Positions 1-8,467 of a stretch of 64,000 nucleotides of DNA are shown in pieces (within the stretch, counting starts at the first letter, position 1; each line of letters starts with the position of its first letter). This DNA is from Acidobacteria bacterium OLB17 (GTDB taxonomy: Bacteria > Acidobacteriota > Blastocatellia > Pyrinomonadales > Pyrinomonadaceae), in NCBI GenBank assembly GCA_001567505.1, contig LLEU01000017.1, positions 1 through 64,000 of the forward strand, read 5' to 3'. Position numbers and translations under genes: made by a program. The notes under the pieces are model-generated. The model made no database searches. It saw nothing but the letters and a program-made list of their open reading frames with translations, and had not been told where the DNA came from.

Positions 1-184
1 CGCCGGGATCGAGAAGGCAGAAACCCTGCCGCTCCTTTATGAGCTGCCGGACAATGGTCTCGATCAGCTTGCTCTTGCCCGTTCGCGACGCGCCGATCCC
101 GTGAGCATGAGCTTTCAGGTCCGAGCCGCCGACATAAAGCGACTCGCCCCGCTCACCCCCACGATTACCGACCTTTAATAGCAA
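1..184 (-). CDS. HerA/TraD-like P-loop ATPase, N-terminal part only (gene runs off the window)
   Basis: The minus strand is open from a TTG at 182-184 to the window edge. It is preceded by a GGAG Shine-Dalgarno-like run and starts 12 bp after the upstream ORF's stop. The visible ~60 residues contain a Walker A loop (GASRTGKSK) followed by a beta-strand ending LLDPG, the pattern of conjugative coupling proteins and HerA/DUF87 ATPases, where LLDPHG or VIDPHG follows the P-loop. The role inferred is DNA transport or coupling by a mobile element. It is a second, distinct ATPase beside the one at 1184-2545. The rest of the protein is outside the window, so the family call is tentative. Confidence 0.55.
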   Translation of the reverse strand, partial: MLLKVGNRGGERGESLYVGGSDLKAHAHGIGASRTGKSKLIETIVRQLIKERQGFCLLDPG

Positions 185-196
185 AACTTTCTCCGA

Positions 197-424
197 TTAT
201 CGTTCTCGCGTCTCCTTCATCGAGATTCGCACTTGATCGTAAATGTCCTCGATATCGTCCGCCTCATCCTCGTAGAGCTTGAGCAGCTTTTCCTTGACGG
301 CTCGAAGCTCGCTCAGACTTCCGGCGTGTAGCTCGAACTGCTTGATGATCGAGCGCGCGTCGAAAGTGGTGTGATCGCCGTCGCCCAGTCCGGCTTTCCT
401 GTCCCGTGTTCTACCACGGTCCAC
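197..424 (-). CDS. Small charged ORF, probably the frameshifted C-terminus of the upstream membrane protein
   Basis: 75 codons. The last ~50 residues form a highly charged helical segment (IIKQFELHAG to KETRER) that looks genuinely coded. The first 25 residues overlap the end of the upstream ORF by 111 bp in another frame. In that overlap the upstream ORF ends in a low-complexity run of serines, whereas this frame stays protein-like. I therefore read it as the real C-terminal tail of the gene at 313-1098 after a one-base frameshift near 395-412. A stand-alone small protein is the alternative. Confidence 0.45.
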   Translation of the reverse strand: MDRGRTRDRKAGLGDGDHTTFDARSIIKQFELHAGSLSELRAVKEKLLKLYEDEADDIEDIYDQVRISMKETRER

Positions 425-1098
425 CTCACGATATTCACTTCCTGAATCCGCACGCCGATCTCCGGCATCGAAACGCCGCCGTAGATCGCGAGGCTTAGAT
501 CGTTCTCTGTGGGCGGCATTGGGTTGCCAGCCAGCTTGTGACGGATATATGACTCTGCCTCTTGCTGCATGGCCATAGCCCGCTTTAGGGTTCCGGGCAC
601 AGGTTTGCCCATTGCCCAGCTCGTCAAAGCGGCCCTGATGCGACTTTCGATAGCGGGGCGTTCCCGCAGGTAGTCCTGATAATTTCCGAGTGTCGAAGGG
701 TTGGTTATATCGGGCGTGTAAGAAACGGAGATCGAAGCACCGAGGACTCCATCGTCCGGGGTTTCTACTTCGAGGTTGGAGATCTCGAAGACCTGCGGAG
801 CGATTCTTATTTCCCGAGCTGATGATGGTGGCAAGCCGAAATACGTTCCCTCTAACTCAACCCGGCCCTGGCGCGTTATCAGTGCGGTGCCGGGAGAGAC
901 GCGGTAGCTGAGGTAGTAGGCGATTAGCATGGCACTGCCAATCAGGAATCCAAATATGCCGATGCCGTAACACGCGGCCACCCCTTCTTGCGCCTTTGGC
1001 GGCGGTACGAGCCAAGGTGTCGCAAGCCCAATGAGTCCGATGATGGCGAATGTATAGCCCGTACTTCTAAGCCCACCAGACAAACGCTGATAGCCCAT
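313..1098 (-). CDS. Two-TM membrane protein with an SPFH-like soluble domain
   Basis: 261 residues as assembled. Two hydrophobic segments lie near residues 16-33 and 45-65. A beta-rich region follows (ISNLEVETPDDG, SISVSYTPD), then an alpha-helical region and a strand IQEVNIVRW. This order (membrane anchor, beta sandwich, helix) resembles SPFH/band-7 proteins, but identity is not certain. It sits directly downstream of the TraD-like ATPase in the same direction, so a membrane-associated job in the element is likely. The last ~30 residues are a poor-complexity tail, probably a frameshift artefact that continues as the ORF at 197-424. Confidence 0.5.
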   Translation of the reverse strand: MGYQRLSGGLRSTGYTFAIIGLIGLATPWLVPPPKAQEGVAACYGIGIFGFLIGSAMLIAYYLSYRVSPGTALITRQGRVELEGTYFGLPPSSAREIRIAPQVFEISNLEVETPDDGVLGASISVSYTPDITNPSTLGNYQDYLRERPAIESRIRAALTSWAMGKPVPGTLKRAMAMQQEAESYIRHKLAGNPMPPTENDLSLAIYGGVSMPEIGVRIQEVNIVRWTVVEHGTGKPDWATAITPLSTRARSSSSSSYTPEV

Positions 1099-1183
1099 AT
1101 TTCCCTCCTTCTTCAGTTGTAGTCTTAGAGAGCGGGTAAAAGATTTTTTTACACCGGATCAGACCCGAAAGTCCATACGAGAA

Positions 1184-2545
1184 TTATCTTTTCAGTGCGC
1201 GCCGGCGACTCGGTGCCGGTCGCGAGGTACTCATCGTTGCAAAGCGATTGGCAAGGAACGCATCCACTTTCTGGCGGGGGAGCGTGTAGCGCTCATTTGA
1301 GGCCTTACATACGCGTCCGCAGCTCTGCGGGTCGTCGTTGTTCTGGAAGGGTGGATACGCAGTATGACGCTCCGCGTGAGACGCCATGAGCGCAGTGCTT
1401 CCTTCTGCTCGGACCAGCGTCCTGAGGTAAAGCTCGTGATCGGGCAAGTTCTCAAGCTGCGTTGCGATCACGTCCGAGGCGAACTCCCGGGCCAGGATGA
1501 CGGCATCATCACCGCTTACTCGAAAGCTGACAAGCGATCCGCAATTTCCGAATATCGCAGGCACGATATCGTCATTGTGTCGCCGCAGTTGGGCAAGGGT
1601 CTGCGTCGCCACGGTTAAGGAAAGCCGGTATTTCCGCGCCTCGGCCAGTATCGACGAAAGGTCGATCCCGTGCGTGAAGTTGTGTACTTCGTCGATATAG
1701 AAGTAATGCGGAACACGATCCGATTCGGCCTGATCCTGTCGAGAGAGGGCGGCCAGATAAAGTTTCGTTGTGACCAGCGATCCGAGCAGTGAGGCAATAT
1801 CCGCTCCGAGCGCTCCCTTCCCGAGGTCGCAGAGAAGGATCTGCTTTTGGTCCATGGCCCGCCGGAAGTTAAAGCTGCTCCGGTGCTGGCCGATCACTGC
1901 CCGGAGAAGGGGGTTGGTAGCGAATGCAGACACCTTGTTCAGCAACGGTGCGCTTGCCTTCGCCCGCTGCTCCTCGTCCCACTCGTCCTCATAGGTACGA
2001 TAGAACGTCTTCAGGACCGGATCGTTGACCCTCGCGAAGGTCTGCTCTCGGAATTCAGGTTCAGTGATGAGTCGCAAGAGGTCGAGCAAGGATGTCGGCT
2101 TGCCTTGTGAGACGAGAGCGAAACAGAAGTTCGTCAGAAGGTACTCGGTCTGGGGTCCCCAGCCATTCGACCAGAGAGCCTTGAACGTGCTTACGATCGA
2201 GGAAACGACCAAAGGGGCAAATTGCTCGGGTACTTTCTCGAGGATGTTAATACTCCCGACTCTTTCGGCGTCTGCCGGTCGGAAGTAGATCACGTCATTC
2301 GTCCTGCTCTTCGGGATGTGTTGAAGGATGTCGTCGATCAGCTGTCCGTGAGGATCGATCACCGTGACGCCCGAACCGTTCCAGATGTCCCAAAGAATCG
2401 TGTTCCTAAGTAACGTGGTCTTTCCGACCCCGCTCTTCCCAAAGACCGCCATATGGCGCGAGCGTGCCTCGGGGATCAGATACCCGTCTGCCCGATCCGT
2501 TTTCGGGCCAATCTTGTAGCCAATCGGGAGCGGGTACATCGGCAA
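1184..2545 (-). CDS. Conjugative coupling-type ATPase (TraD/VirD4/HerA-like)
   Basis: 453 residues. Walker A GKSGVGKTT lies at residues 36-44, followed by the coupling-protein signature VIDPHGQL at ~62. Walker B is HYFYIDEVHNF near residue 290, and a VATQTLAQL sensor-like motif follows. This is the organisation of TraD/TraG/VirD4 ATPases that bring DNA to a type IV secretion channel. No transmembrane segment is visible, so it resembles the soluble coupling ATPases found with replication-relaxation proteins in integrative elements. The C-terminus is basic. With the partial ATPase at position 1 and the replication-relaxation gene at 17098 it defines the backbone of the element. Family assignment is solid; conjugative function is inferred. 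Confidence 0.8.
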   Translation of the reverse strand: MPMYPLPIGYKIGPKTDRADGYLIPEARSRHMAVFGKSGVGKTTLLRNTILWDIWNGSGVTVIDPHGQLIDDILQHIPKSRTNDVIYFRPADAERVGSINILEKVPEQFAPLVVSSIVSTFKALWSNGWGPQTEYLLTNFCFALVSQGKPTSLLDLLRLITEPEFREQTFARVNDPVLKTFYRTYEDEWDEEQRAKASAPLLNKVSAFATNPLLRAVIGQHRSSFNFRRAMDQKQILLCDLGKGALGADIASLLGSLVTTKLYLAALSRQDQAESDRVPHYFYIDEVHNFTHGIDLSSILAEARKYRLSLTVATQTLAQLRRHNDDIVPAIFGNCGSLVSFRVSGDDAVILAREFASDVIATQLENLPDHELYLRTLVRAEGSTALMASHAERHTAYPPFQNNDDPQSCGRVCKASNERYTLPRQKVDAFLANRFATMSTSRPAPSRRRALKR

Positions 2546-2579
2546 AAATATACCCTGTTTTAGAGAGGTGAGCCGGGGA

Positions 2580-3050
2580 CTATTTCCCCATGCCTACGAA
2601 GTAGACCTTGCCGAGGCTCTCGTCATTTGTGGCCCGAACCTCGACCGACGTGCAGGGCTTCCAGCCGGAAAAGTCCGTCACCCGCTTGCCGCCCACGTAC
2701 ACGAAGCCTTGATGATCGACTACATAGCGATAGTTGTCGTCTCCATTGCACCGGACCGAAGCGTAAGCACCCTCTGAAAGGGGATAGACCCTTGGGCCGT
2801 ATCCCGAATGCATAGTCGTGACGCCGGACCAGTCCTTGCCTAAGTAACCCTTGGACCAAGGCTTGCTCGTGTCGGTCCTTCGTAACAGATCGGGAGGTAC
2901 CGGTACCGTGGACAGTTCGCGAAAGGCGAAGGCGTCGGTTCCCGGTTGAAACTGCGGCGGGACAAAAGAGTAAAGGACTCCATAAGCGCATAACGCCAGT
3001 ACGCCAACGGCGAGACCTGCGATCAAATAGCCTGAGGGCTTAATGACCAT
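2580..3050 (-). CDS. Hypothetical protein with one N-terminal membrane anchor
   Basis: 156 residues. One hydrophobic helix at residues 8-30 is followed by a periplasmic or extracellular-looking domain rich in Tyr, Val and Gly, with two cysteines (SVRCNGDD, WKPCTSVEV) that could form a disulfide. I do not recognise the family. It lies 34 bp upstream of the coupling ATPase on the same strand, so it is probably an accessory protein of the element's transfer module. Confidence 0.5.
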   Translation of the reverse strand: MVIKPSGYLIAGLAVGVLALCAYGVLYSFVPPQFQPGTDAFAFRELSTVPVPPDLLRRTDTSKPWSKGYLGKDWSGVTTMHSGYGPRVYPLSEGAYASVRCNGDDNYRYVVDHQGFVYVGGKRVTDFSGWKPCTSVEVRATNDESLGKVYFVGMGK

Positions 3051-3241
3051 TAAGCGAGAATATACGACAGGTCCGTTCGGCTCTCCAAGGACCAGGGAGA
3101 TGTTTGTTTGAAGGGAGTCGATGTACCGGGTATAGTCGCGCCCGTAGCCCTTTCCGTGGTGCGTCCTGAGACTTTCTCCGGTTTCATTGGGCCGGTGGTG
3201 TAGTCCGACTAGCAGGACGTACCACAGAGAGGGATCACAAA

Positions 3242-3811
3242 CTAAGCTTGCAAAGCGCGGATTACAGAACTGCGCCCGATCTTGAGCTTCCGTGCAATCT
3301 CGGAGTTATTCATTCCCTGATGCTTGAGCCTGCGAACCTCTGCGGCTTTCAAGGACGCTGTTGCGGGTCTGCCGTGGGGCTTGCCCTTCTCCCGCGAGTG
3401 AGCAATCCCTGCCTTCACACGCTCGCGGAGAATATCTCTCTCGAACTCAGCAAAGACCGCGAGCATGCCGGCCATCGCCTTGCCTGCCGACGTGGTGAGA
3501 TCCAGAGCTTCCGTGAGCGACACGAAGCCAACGCCGATATCGACCAGCTCTCGGACGGAACCGATCAGATCAGAAACAGAACGGCCCCACCGGTCGAGAC
3601 GCCACACAACGATAGCGTCAATGTCGCGACGCCTCGCCTGCCTCAGCAGCTCTTCCCGCTTCGGTCGGGTCTTCGCTCCTGAACCGATCTCCTGAATCTC
3701 GGTTTTGATCTTCCATCCACGCTTCTTTGCATAGACGCGCATCGCCTTGAGCTGCATCGGCAAGGTCTGCTGATCGTGCGTCGAGACTCGGGCGTAAAGC
3801 GCGACCTTCAT
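3242..3811 (-). CDS. Serine recombinase (resolvase/invertase type)
   Basis: From the ATG at 3811 the protein is 189 residues (a TTG at 3823 would add four). The N-terminal resolvase domain has the nucleophile Ser10 in YARVS, the conserved VWRLDRWGRS block near residue 65, and the long E helix (FAEFERDILRERV). The C-terminal Hin-like helix-turn-helix ends the protein (NNSEIARKLKIGRSSVIRAL). This is the size of small resolvases and DNA invertases, not of large phage-type integrases, so it fits resolution or inversion rather than integration, though some small elements transpose with such enzymes. The gene start sits inside one arm of an inverted repeat (3814-3823 / 3908-3917), a possible recombination or autoregulatory site. 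No clear Shine-Dalgarno precedes the ATG. Confidence 0.92.
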   Translation of the reverse strand: MKVALYARVSTHDQQTLPMQLKAMRVYAKKRGWKIKTEIQEIGSGAKTRPKREELLRQARRRDIDAIVVWRLDRWGRSVSDLIGSVRELVDIGVGFVSLTEALDLTTSAGKAMAGMLAVFAEFERDILRERVKAGIAHSREKGKPHGRPATASLKAAEVRRLKHQGMNNSEIARKLKIGRSSVIRALQA

Positions 3812-3813
3812 AG

Positions 3814-3917
3814 GGGTGTCCAAAAACCTGTCGGAATTTGGCCTTCAATATCGCCGTTTTTATAGGCCGAAACAAGGCTGAGATCCGATGCCCAAAAACA
3901 GTAGTTATTGGACACCC
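3814..3917. repeat. Inverted repeat flanking the recombinase promoter region
   Basis: GGGTGTCCAA at 3814-3823 is repeated in inverse orientation as TTGGACACCC at 3908-3917. Beyond one mismatch, three further bases of each arm also match (AAC). The arms bracket the 84 bp that must hold the recombinase promoter, and the left arm overlaps its start codon. Serine resolvases bind paired half-sites in just such positions, so a crossover site or operator is plausible. An end of a small transposable unit is the alternative. Confidence 0.55.
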
Positions 3918-3967
3918 TCGGGCCGATCCGCTAAAGTGCGGGGACCATCAAACATCCAAACTCCTCC

Positions 3968-4216
3968 ATGATCAAAGCTATCTCTGACCAAATCCCAATG
4001 ATGGAAATCGATCTGCGTGGACCTGATGGCAATGCTCAGGCTCTGATCGTGTACGCCCGCAAGATCGGACGGAACATTGGCCTAAACAAGGACGAGGTTG
4101 AAGATGTGATCCGCGAAATGACGAAGGGAAGCTACGCCGATCTGATTAGCGTATTTGAACAGAACTTCGGCGAGTACGTGATTATGTTCCGTCCCGCTCT
4201 AGAGTCCGGCTGCTGA
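3968..4216 (+). CDS. Small conserved-looking mobile-element protein of unknown function
   Basis: 82 residues, soluble. It has the pattern EIDLRGPDGNA near residue 13, a central helical part, and SYADLISVFEQNFGEYV near the end. Small proteins with a GPDGNA motif and a terminal EKHFGDYV-like motif are, from memory, frequent on phages and plasmids, but I know no function. It is divergent from the recombinase, so the 144 bp gap with the inverted repeat probably serves both genes. There is no strong Shine-Dalgarno. Confidence 0.5.
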   Translation: MIKAISDQIPMMEIDLRGPDGNAQALIVYARKIGRNIGLNKDEVEDVIREMTKGSYADLISVFEQNFGEYVIMFRPALESGC

Positions 4217-4281
4217 CCGGCGGAACGTCGGGCGTCTTTGACATTGTGCGTCTCCCACGCGTCGTAGAGGCGGCGTGGCTC

Positions 4282-4776
4282 TCAGATCTTCGGTGTACGG
4301 AGTTGATAGAGCCCTTTCAGTACCACCGACACGCCTCGCACTAAACTGCCCGCTCCGAGCGCGCTACGCGAATGAGCGCCGTTTGGTCCTAGAATGTCCA
4401 AGAGTAGATTTGAAGCCGTATCGGCAATCTCACTTTGCTTCCCGAAATCTGAAGCAGCGTTCATGAAAAAGGTCAGGTCAACGGCTCTGACCAACCGACC
4501 GTCAAGAGGTTCGCCAACGGCGAGTTGTAGGAGACTCAGTGAATGAGCAAGGCATAGGCATGCCGCCTCCTTTGCCTCCGAGATATCTATTTGATCACCG
4601 ATCTTGCCAGTGATTTCAGAACCATCTTGGCGTAACGGAGTCGCGGAAGAAACGAAGGCCAAGTCGCCGATTAGAACGGCGGGTGAAAAAGAGTTAACGA
4701 TTTGCAGGTTGCTGAGGAGAGGAAATCCGCGAGCAGAAAAAAAATCGGCGATTGTATGTTTGTTTTCACTTAACAT
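4282..4776 (-). CDS. RidA/YjgF-like protein
   Basis: 164 residues with the RidA (YjgF/YER057c/UK114) fold pattern: VLIGDLAFVSSATPLRQDG, a helix with EAKEAACLCLAHSLSLLQ, a strand RAVDLTFFMNAA, and the end block SRSALGAGSLVRGVSVVLKG. Canonical RidA deaminates reactive enamine/imine intermediates using an arginine in the final block. By eye that arginine position appears to hold Gly or Ser here, so it may belong to a non-canonical Rid subfamily and deaminase activity is uncertain. It is the last gene of the minus-strand cluster that includes an amine oxidase, whose products are imines, so a clean-up or hydrolysis role fits the context. Confidence 0.75.
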   Translation of the reverse strand: MLSENKHTIADFFSARGFPLLSNLQIVNSFSPAVLIGDLAFVSSATPLRQDGSEITGKIGDQIDISEAKEAACLCLAHSLSLLQLAVGEPLDGRLVRAVDLTFFMNAASDFGKQSEIADTASNLLLDILGPNGAHSRSALGAGSLVRGVSVVLKGLYQLRTPKI

Positions 4777-4779
4777 TAC

Positions 4780-5409
4780 TTAACTAGCCGAGATTCTTTC
4801 TTCCGTTTGATCGAGATGGTGGGCCATTGCCTTGCGAGCGTCGAGAGGATTCCGACTCTCGATTGCCTTCACAATCGCTTCATGTTCCTCAAAACAATTG
4901 CGAAATTTCTCTTTGGTGTTGAGGGCTTTCAACCCACTGATCCGCAGTCGGGCGCTTTCGAGCTTGAACCAGTAGGCGGCCGTGTGAAAACCCGCCAAAT
5001 CAGCAAGCAAGTAATGGAAGTCGGCATTAAGTTCCAAGAATCGCACAACGTCGTCATTGGCAAGGGCTTCGCGCTGCTCGCTCAGCGATTTCTTGATCAC
5101 CGAAAGGACGCTCTGGTCAGCGTGCGAACTGAGCTGTTCGACAATAGGAATTTCGAGGCTATATCGTTTCTGAACCCAAGCTTCAATCTCCTCTGCGCTT
5201 ATCGGGCGCACCACAGGTCCCCTTGCCGAGTACGTTACAAAGCCCTCTGTTTCCAGGGAGGCCAACGCCTCGGCGACGGAATTCGGAGAGATTTCCCACA
5301 GCGTCGCTACCTGCTCAACATCGATTGGACGACCGGTACTGAGCTGGCCGCTCACAATTAGATTCCGAATCGTGTCCTTCGCCGCAATGCCTTCAGATTT
5401 AACACTCAC
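4780..5409 (-). CDS. GntR family transcriptional regulator, FadR type (GntR + FCD)
   Basis: 209 residues. The N-terminal winged helix-turn-helix covers residues ~8-70 (QVATLWEISPNSVAEALASLETEGF). The C-terminal all-helical FCD ligand-binding domain includes LELNADFHYLLADLAG and CFEEHEAIVKAIESRN with a terminal HHLDQTEERI. FCD domains usually bind a small carboxylate through a metal. It lies 3 bp upstream of the rid gene and 23 bp downstream of the amine oxidase, and is the obvious regulator of this cluster. A palindrome at 8443-8456 in the promoter region of the first gene is a candidate operator. Confidence 0.88.
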   Translation of the reverse strand: MSVKSEGIAAKDTIRNLIVSGQLSTGRPIDVEQVATLWEISPNSVAEALASLETEGFVTYSARGPVVRPISAEEIEAWVQKRYSLEIPIVEQLSSHADQSVLSVIKKSLSEQREALANDDVVRFLELNADFHYLLADLAGFHTAAYWFKLESARLRISGLKALNTKEKFRNCFEEHEAIVKAIESRNPLDARKAMAHHLDQTEERISAS

Positions 5410-5432
5410 GTTTCTACGCCCCCTAAATTTTC

Positions 5433-7019
5433 CTACCCGCTAGGCGAGGCCTGCAGGATGTCGCGGACCGCTCGCAAGGCGGTATCAATCGCTCCCTGAA
5501 TCCACGCATGAGCGACCGACAGGTGCTCACCCGCGAAGAACACTAAAGGATCTTCGCGCGGAAACGGCTCACGCATAGCCTCCATATATCTAAGATGATC
5601 GCCAGGCGCAAAATAAGCAAATGCTCCACCGCCCGGGCTTTCCTGCTGGTCCCATGAAAAGTGCTTGAATTCAAGCACGGTTCTTTTCGATTCCCGGGTG
5701 CAATTTCTCTAACGTCTTAAGTATTTGATTCTCTCTTGTACTGTTCGTTAATGATGAAATTCGCCTAGCATTACGCTCCCAAGTGTAGGATCCCGTGAAT
5801 GCAGCGGGAGAAGCGGAGACGGCCGGATCGCTCGGGATCCAAGTTCTTCCCGCATGAGAGAGCCGGTGCTCTTCATCGTCATTGCCCGTGTAACCGGCGT
5901 ATAAGCTAGAGTCCGCAGCTTTAGCGTTATCTGATGGATACCAGCATTGCTGTAAGAGTTCATCAGTGAATGAGCCGCCTCCCGCAATGTTGTCTTGCTC
6001 CTCCCAGATGCGCCTATCCACATGGATGATGGTTTTTGCGGAACTGGCGTAGTGAACTCCTCTGAGCGCGGATAGAGTTCGGTTTGAGAGCGATGGTATA
6101 AATTCGATTCTGGCCGTGGCCGGCGCTGGTGTCGTACAAATGACATAGTCGAAGCGCTCCGCATCTTCTTCCGTGTCATTCGGGATGAAGTAGACCTGCA
6201 CCCCGTCCTGAGTGACACGAATAGTCGTAACTCTAGTACCGTACTTGACGCACCCTTCGAGCGACTCTGCAAACCAGAAGTAAGCAGGTCCATACCGCCT
6301 ACGAGTTCATACTGGTCGATTCTAAAGAGACCAAAGAAGTCGATCAGGACCTCTAAGAAAGACGCGTGCTCGTACTGATGAAGGCTTGTAGTAGAACCAA
6401 CGAAATCAAAAGCGGCATCTGAAATAACGTTGTCATCGAGCAAAGCTTGGCGCATTGTTTGCGCATCGTAACGGAGAGCAATTCCGCGCTCTAATTTCGT
6501 AAAGATGTCGTACTTCTCACTGGTAGAGAGCTTGGAAAATGACTCCTCCATTGCATTCTGGAGAATAATACGCGGGTCTTTATCGCTCTCGGTTGGCCTG
6601 AGGCGGTAGGTCGAGGCAATTTTCTCCCAATCAGCAAGCCGCACGCGTCGGCCACCGATCAGATAGTACGCGTTGCTATTGAAGTTGACGAAGGGACGTA
6701 ACCTAAGATTCAGCTCGTTGATATAGTGAAGAGTGCTGTGGTGGTTAGCCGGGATCCTCATCGCGCCCAGTTCTGCATAGGTTCCATCAGGGTAACGGTG
6801 CGTCCGTATGCGCCCGCCTGGGATTGCACTCGTCTCGTAAATGGTCACGGAATGACCCAATTTGCGCAGCTCATACGCCGCCACCAAACCGGCAATGCCA
6901 GCGCCAATGATTCCCACATTAAGGCGACGGGAATTTGCATCGTCGAATCTCCGGAGATCCGCCGCGATACATCGGTTCACGACGTCAAAAGAGAATTGAT
7001 ACTGCGAGCTGTAATCCAT
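5433..7019 (-). pseudogene. Flavin amine oxidase, broken by two frameshifts as assembled
   Basis: Three reading frames together make one ~528-residue flavoprotein oxidase of the monoamine/L-amino-acid oxidase family. Piece one (from 7019) has the Rossmann motif VGIIGAGIAGLVAAYEL at ~35, then ETSAIPGGRIRT and the ELGAMRIP block. Near 6270-6286 the frame changes: after GGMDLL the coding continues in another frame as FAESLEGCVKYG and runs to IVICTTPAP-type residues. Near 5676-5690 it changes again into EFKHFSWDQ and ends with FFAGEHLSVAHAWIQGAIDTA, the C-terminal FAD-binding signature. All parts of the family are present, so the gene is either recently broken or its sequence carries indel errors. 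Product would be an imine plus hydrogen peroxide from an amine or amino acid. Confidence 0.85.
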
Positions 7020-7047
7020 TTTTCAAACTTTTTGGCAAGCCAAGCCT

Positions 7048-7812
7048 TTAGGCCCAAACCTCGGGAACGAGGAGCTTCTTTTTATGATCTCGGCAGGCGA
7101 GGGCGATTTTGGCCATAGAACGCCATGTCCCGAGCATTCCCGCGCCGCTAATACAGGCATTCACATCTTTCCCTTGTCCAATTCCGGTTAGTAGTTTCGC
7201 TACTTGGCCGTTTCTCAAGCGAGAGGCTAATTCTGTCGAGCGGATCTTATCTCTAGCCTGGAAATGAAGCGCGTGTATACGCATCGTTTCAGCCTCATCA
7301 TCCAAGTCCTCACGTGAGGCAAAGCCACGATTTAGTAATGCTCTTATTAAGAAACCGGCTGCAACACTATCTTCGATTGTCGCGCCGCCGTAGAAACCTC
7401 CTCCGACTATCCAGATACGCTCAGGCTTCGCGTCAATCAAAGCATTCGCTGTGGCTTCTATGTTCGCCAAACTCAATGCAAAGATGGACGAAAACTTCGC
7501 CTTCGAGAGTGCTTGGAATGCCGCGGCACCATTGGTGCTAAAAAATCTCAGGTACTTCCCGCCGAACGTAGTCTGATTGACGCTGAGAGGTGAATTACTA
7601 ATCACACCGTCGAGCAAATTCCCGTGAGCATCCGTACCCTGTATAGGCGATCCGTTAAGCTCTCCTCCAAAAACCCACTCTTGATCCTTAAAAAAGGGAG
7701 GAACAAACGCATAGTTCCCGCGAGAAGGCTTCTTATCAACGACGATGCCCTTACAACCCGCCCCTCCCACGGCAACCAACGTGGTTGTTGCACGGAGTAC
7801 ATCAACGAACAC
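7048..7812 (-). CDS. 2-phosphosulfolactate phosphatase family protein (ComB-like)
   Basis: 254 residues from a GTG at 7812. ComB family signatures are clear: VDVLRATTT at the start, GGELNGSPI near residue 50, NSPLS, then FFSTNG and IVGGGFYG. ComB hydrolyses 2-phosphosulfolactate in coenzyme M synthesis, but bacterial homologues occur where no coenzyme M is made and the substrate here is unknown. The N-terminus looks short: the frame stays open for another 30 codons upstream to 7903, and family members usually have ~20 residues before VDVLRAT. The true start may be a non-standard codon, or there may be a frameshift from the ATG at 7896-7898. The gene lies 28 bp upstream of the amine oxidase. 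Confidence 0.8.
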   Translation of the reverse strand: MFVDVLRATTTLVAVGGAGCKGIVVDKKPSRGNYAFVPPFFKDQEWVFGGELNGSPIQGTDAHGNLLDGVISNSPLSVNQTTFGGKYLRFFSTNGAAAFQALSKAKFSSIFALSLANIEATANALIDAKPERIWIVGGGFYGGATIEDSVAAGFLIRALLNRGFASREDLDDEAETMRIHALHFQARDKIRSTELASRLRNGQVAKLLTGIGQGKDVNACISGAGMLGTWRSMAKIALACRDHKKKLLVPEVWA

Positions 7813-8017
7813 AGCAGCGGAGACCGTCAGCCTGTCTTCATCACCAATTAATACCTGATTCAGCTTGTCCTTGAACGTCGCAGGGGAACAAGAGCCATAG
7901 ACTTATATTGGCTCAACGACTTGTTCCAGATGATTGGATTTTTAGGCGCGGACAATCTGGGCCTCCCGTGGCTTTCGGATTTTGAGTTATGTTACAAGTC
8001 TCGGCGAGACGGAACTT

Positions 8018-8437
8018 TTAAACGGCATCAGCCGCCAGTGCGCTCAACGCAGCAGAAGCAACTGCAGCATCTTGCTCCACGGTGCCTCCAGCTATCCCCA
8101 TTCCACCTGCCAACTCGCCATCGAATCTAAGGGGGACGCCGCCCGGGATATTAGTGAGTAAGTTGCCGGTTCCCATTGGGAGCGTCAAAGCGAGATCTGC
8201 CGACATCCAGCCGGTAGCCTTCCCTGTCGAGGCAGCAGTATTGGCCTTGCGCCGGCTGGTTTCAATGCTATGAGGAGTGGCTCCGTCGGCTCTGGCAAAC
8301 GCAACAAGGTTGAGATCAGGATTCACGATCGCAACCGATATTTTTACGCCCATCTTCGCGGCCTCCGTGAGGGCCACACTGACAGCCTCCAGAGCTGCCT
8401 CCGCCGTGATTTGAGATACCTTTCTTGTTTTATTCAT
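8018..8437 (-). CDS. GlcG/HbpS family protein (DUF336)
   Basis: 139 residues with the family pattern: EAALEAVSVALTEAAKMGV, SVAIVNPDLNLVAFARADG, the helix HSIETSRRKANTAASTG, and IPGGVPLRFDGELAGGMGIAGG with a final EQDAAVASAAL. HbpS binds haem and GlcG sits in glycolate operons; many members accompany oxidoreductase genes as accessory proteins. It is the first gene after the strong promoter at 8468-8496 and so probably leads the operon glcG-like, comB-like, amine oxidase, gntR, rid. Only the family call is secure. Confidence 0.85.
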   Translation of the reverse strand: MNKTRKVSQITAEAALEAVSVALTEAAKMGVKISVAIVNPDLNLVAFARADGATPHSIETSRRKANTAASTGKATGWMSADLALTLPMGTGNLLTNIPGGVPLRFDGELAGGMGIAGGTVEQDAAVASAALSALAADAV

Positions 8438-8442
8438 GTTGA

Positions 8443-8456
8443 TTAGGTGTGCCTAA
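8443..8456. promoter_or_regulatory. Palindrome TTAGG-N4-CCTAA, candidate operator
   Basis: A perfect 5+5 bp inverted repeat (TTAGGTGTGCCTAA) lies just downstream of the expected transcription start and just upstream of the GlcG-like start codon at 8437. That position suits a repressor. The FadR-type GntR protein encoded in the same cluster is the natural candidate. Binding is inferred only. Confidence 0.45.
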
Positions 8457-8467
8457 AATAGCGCGCG

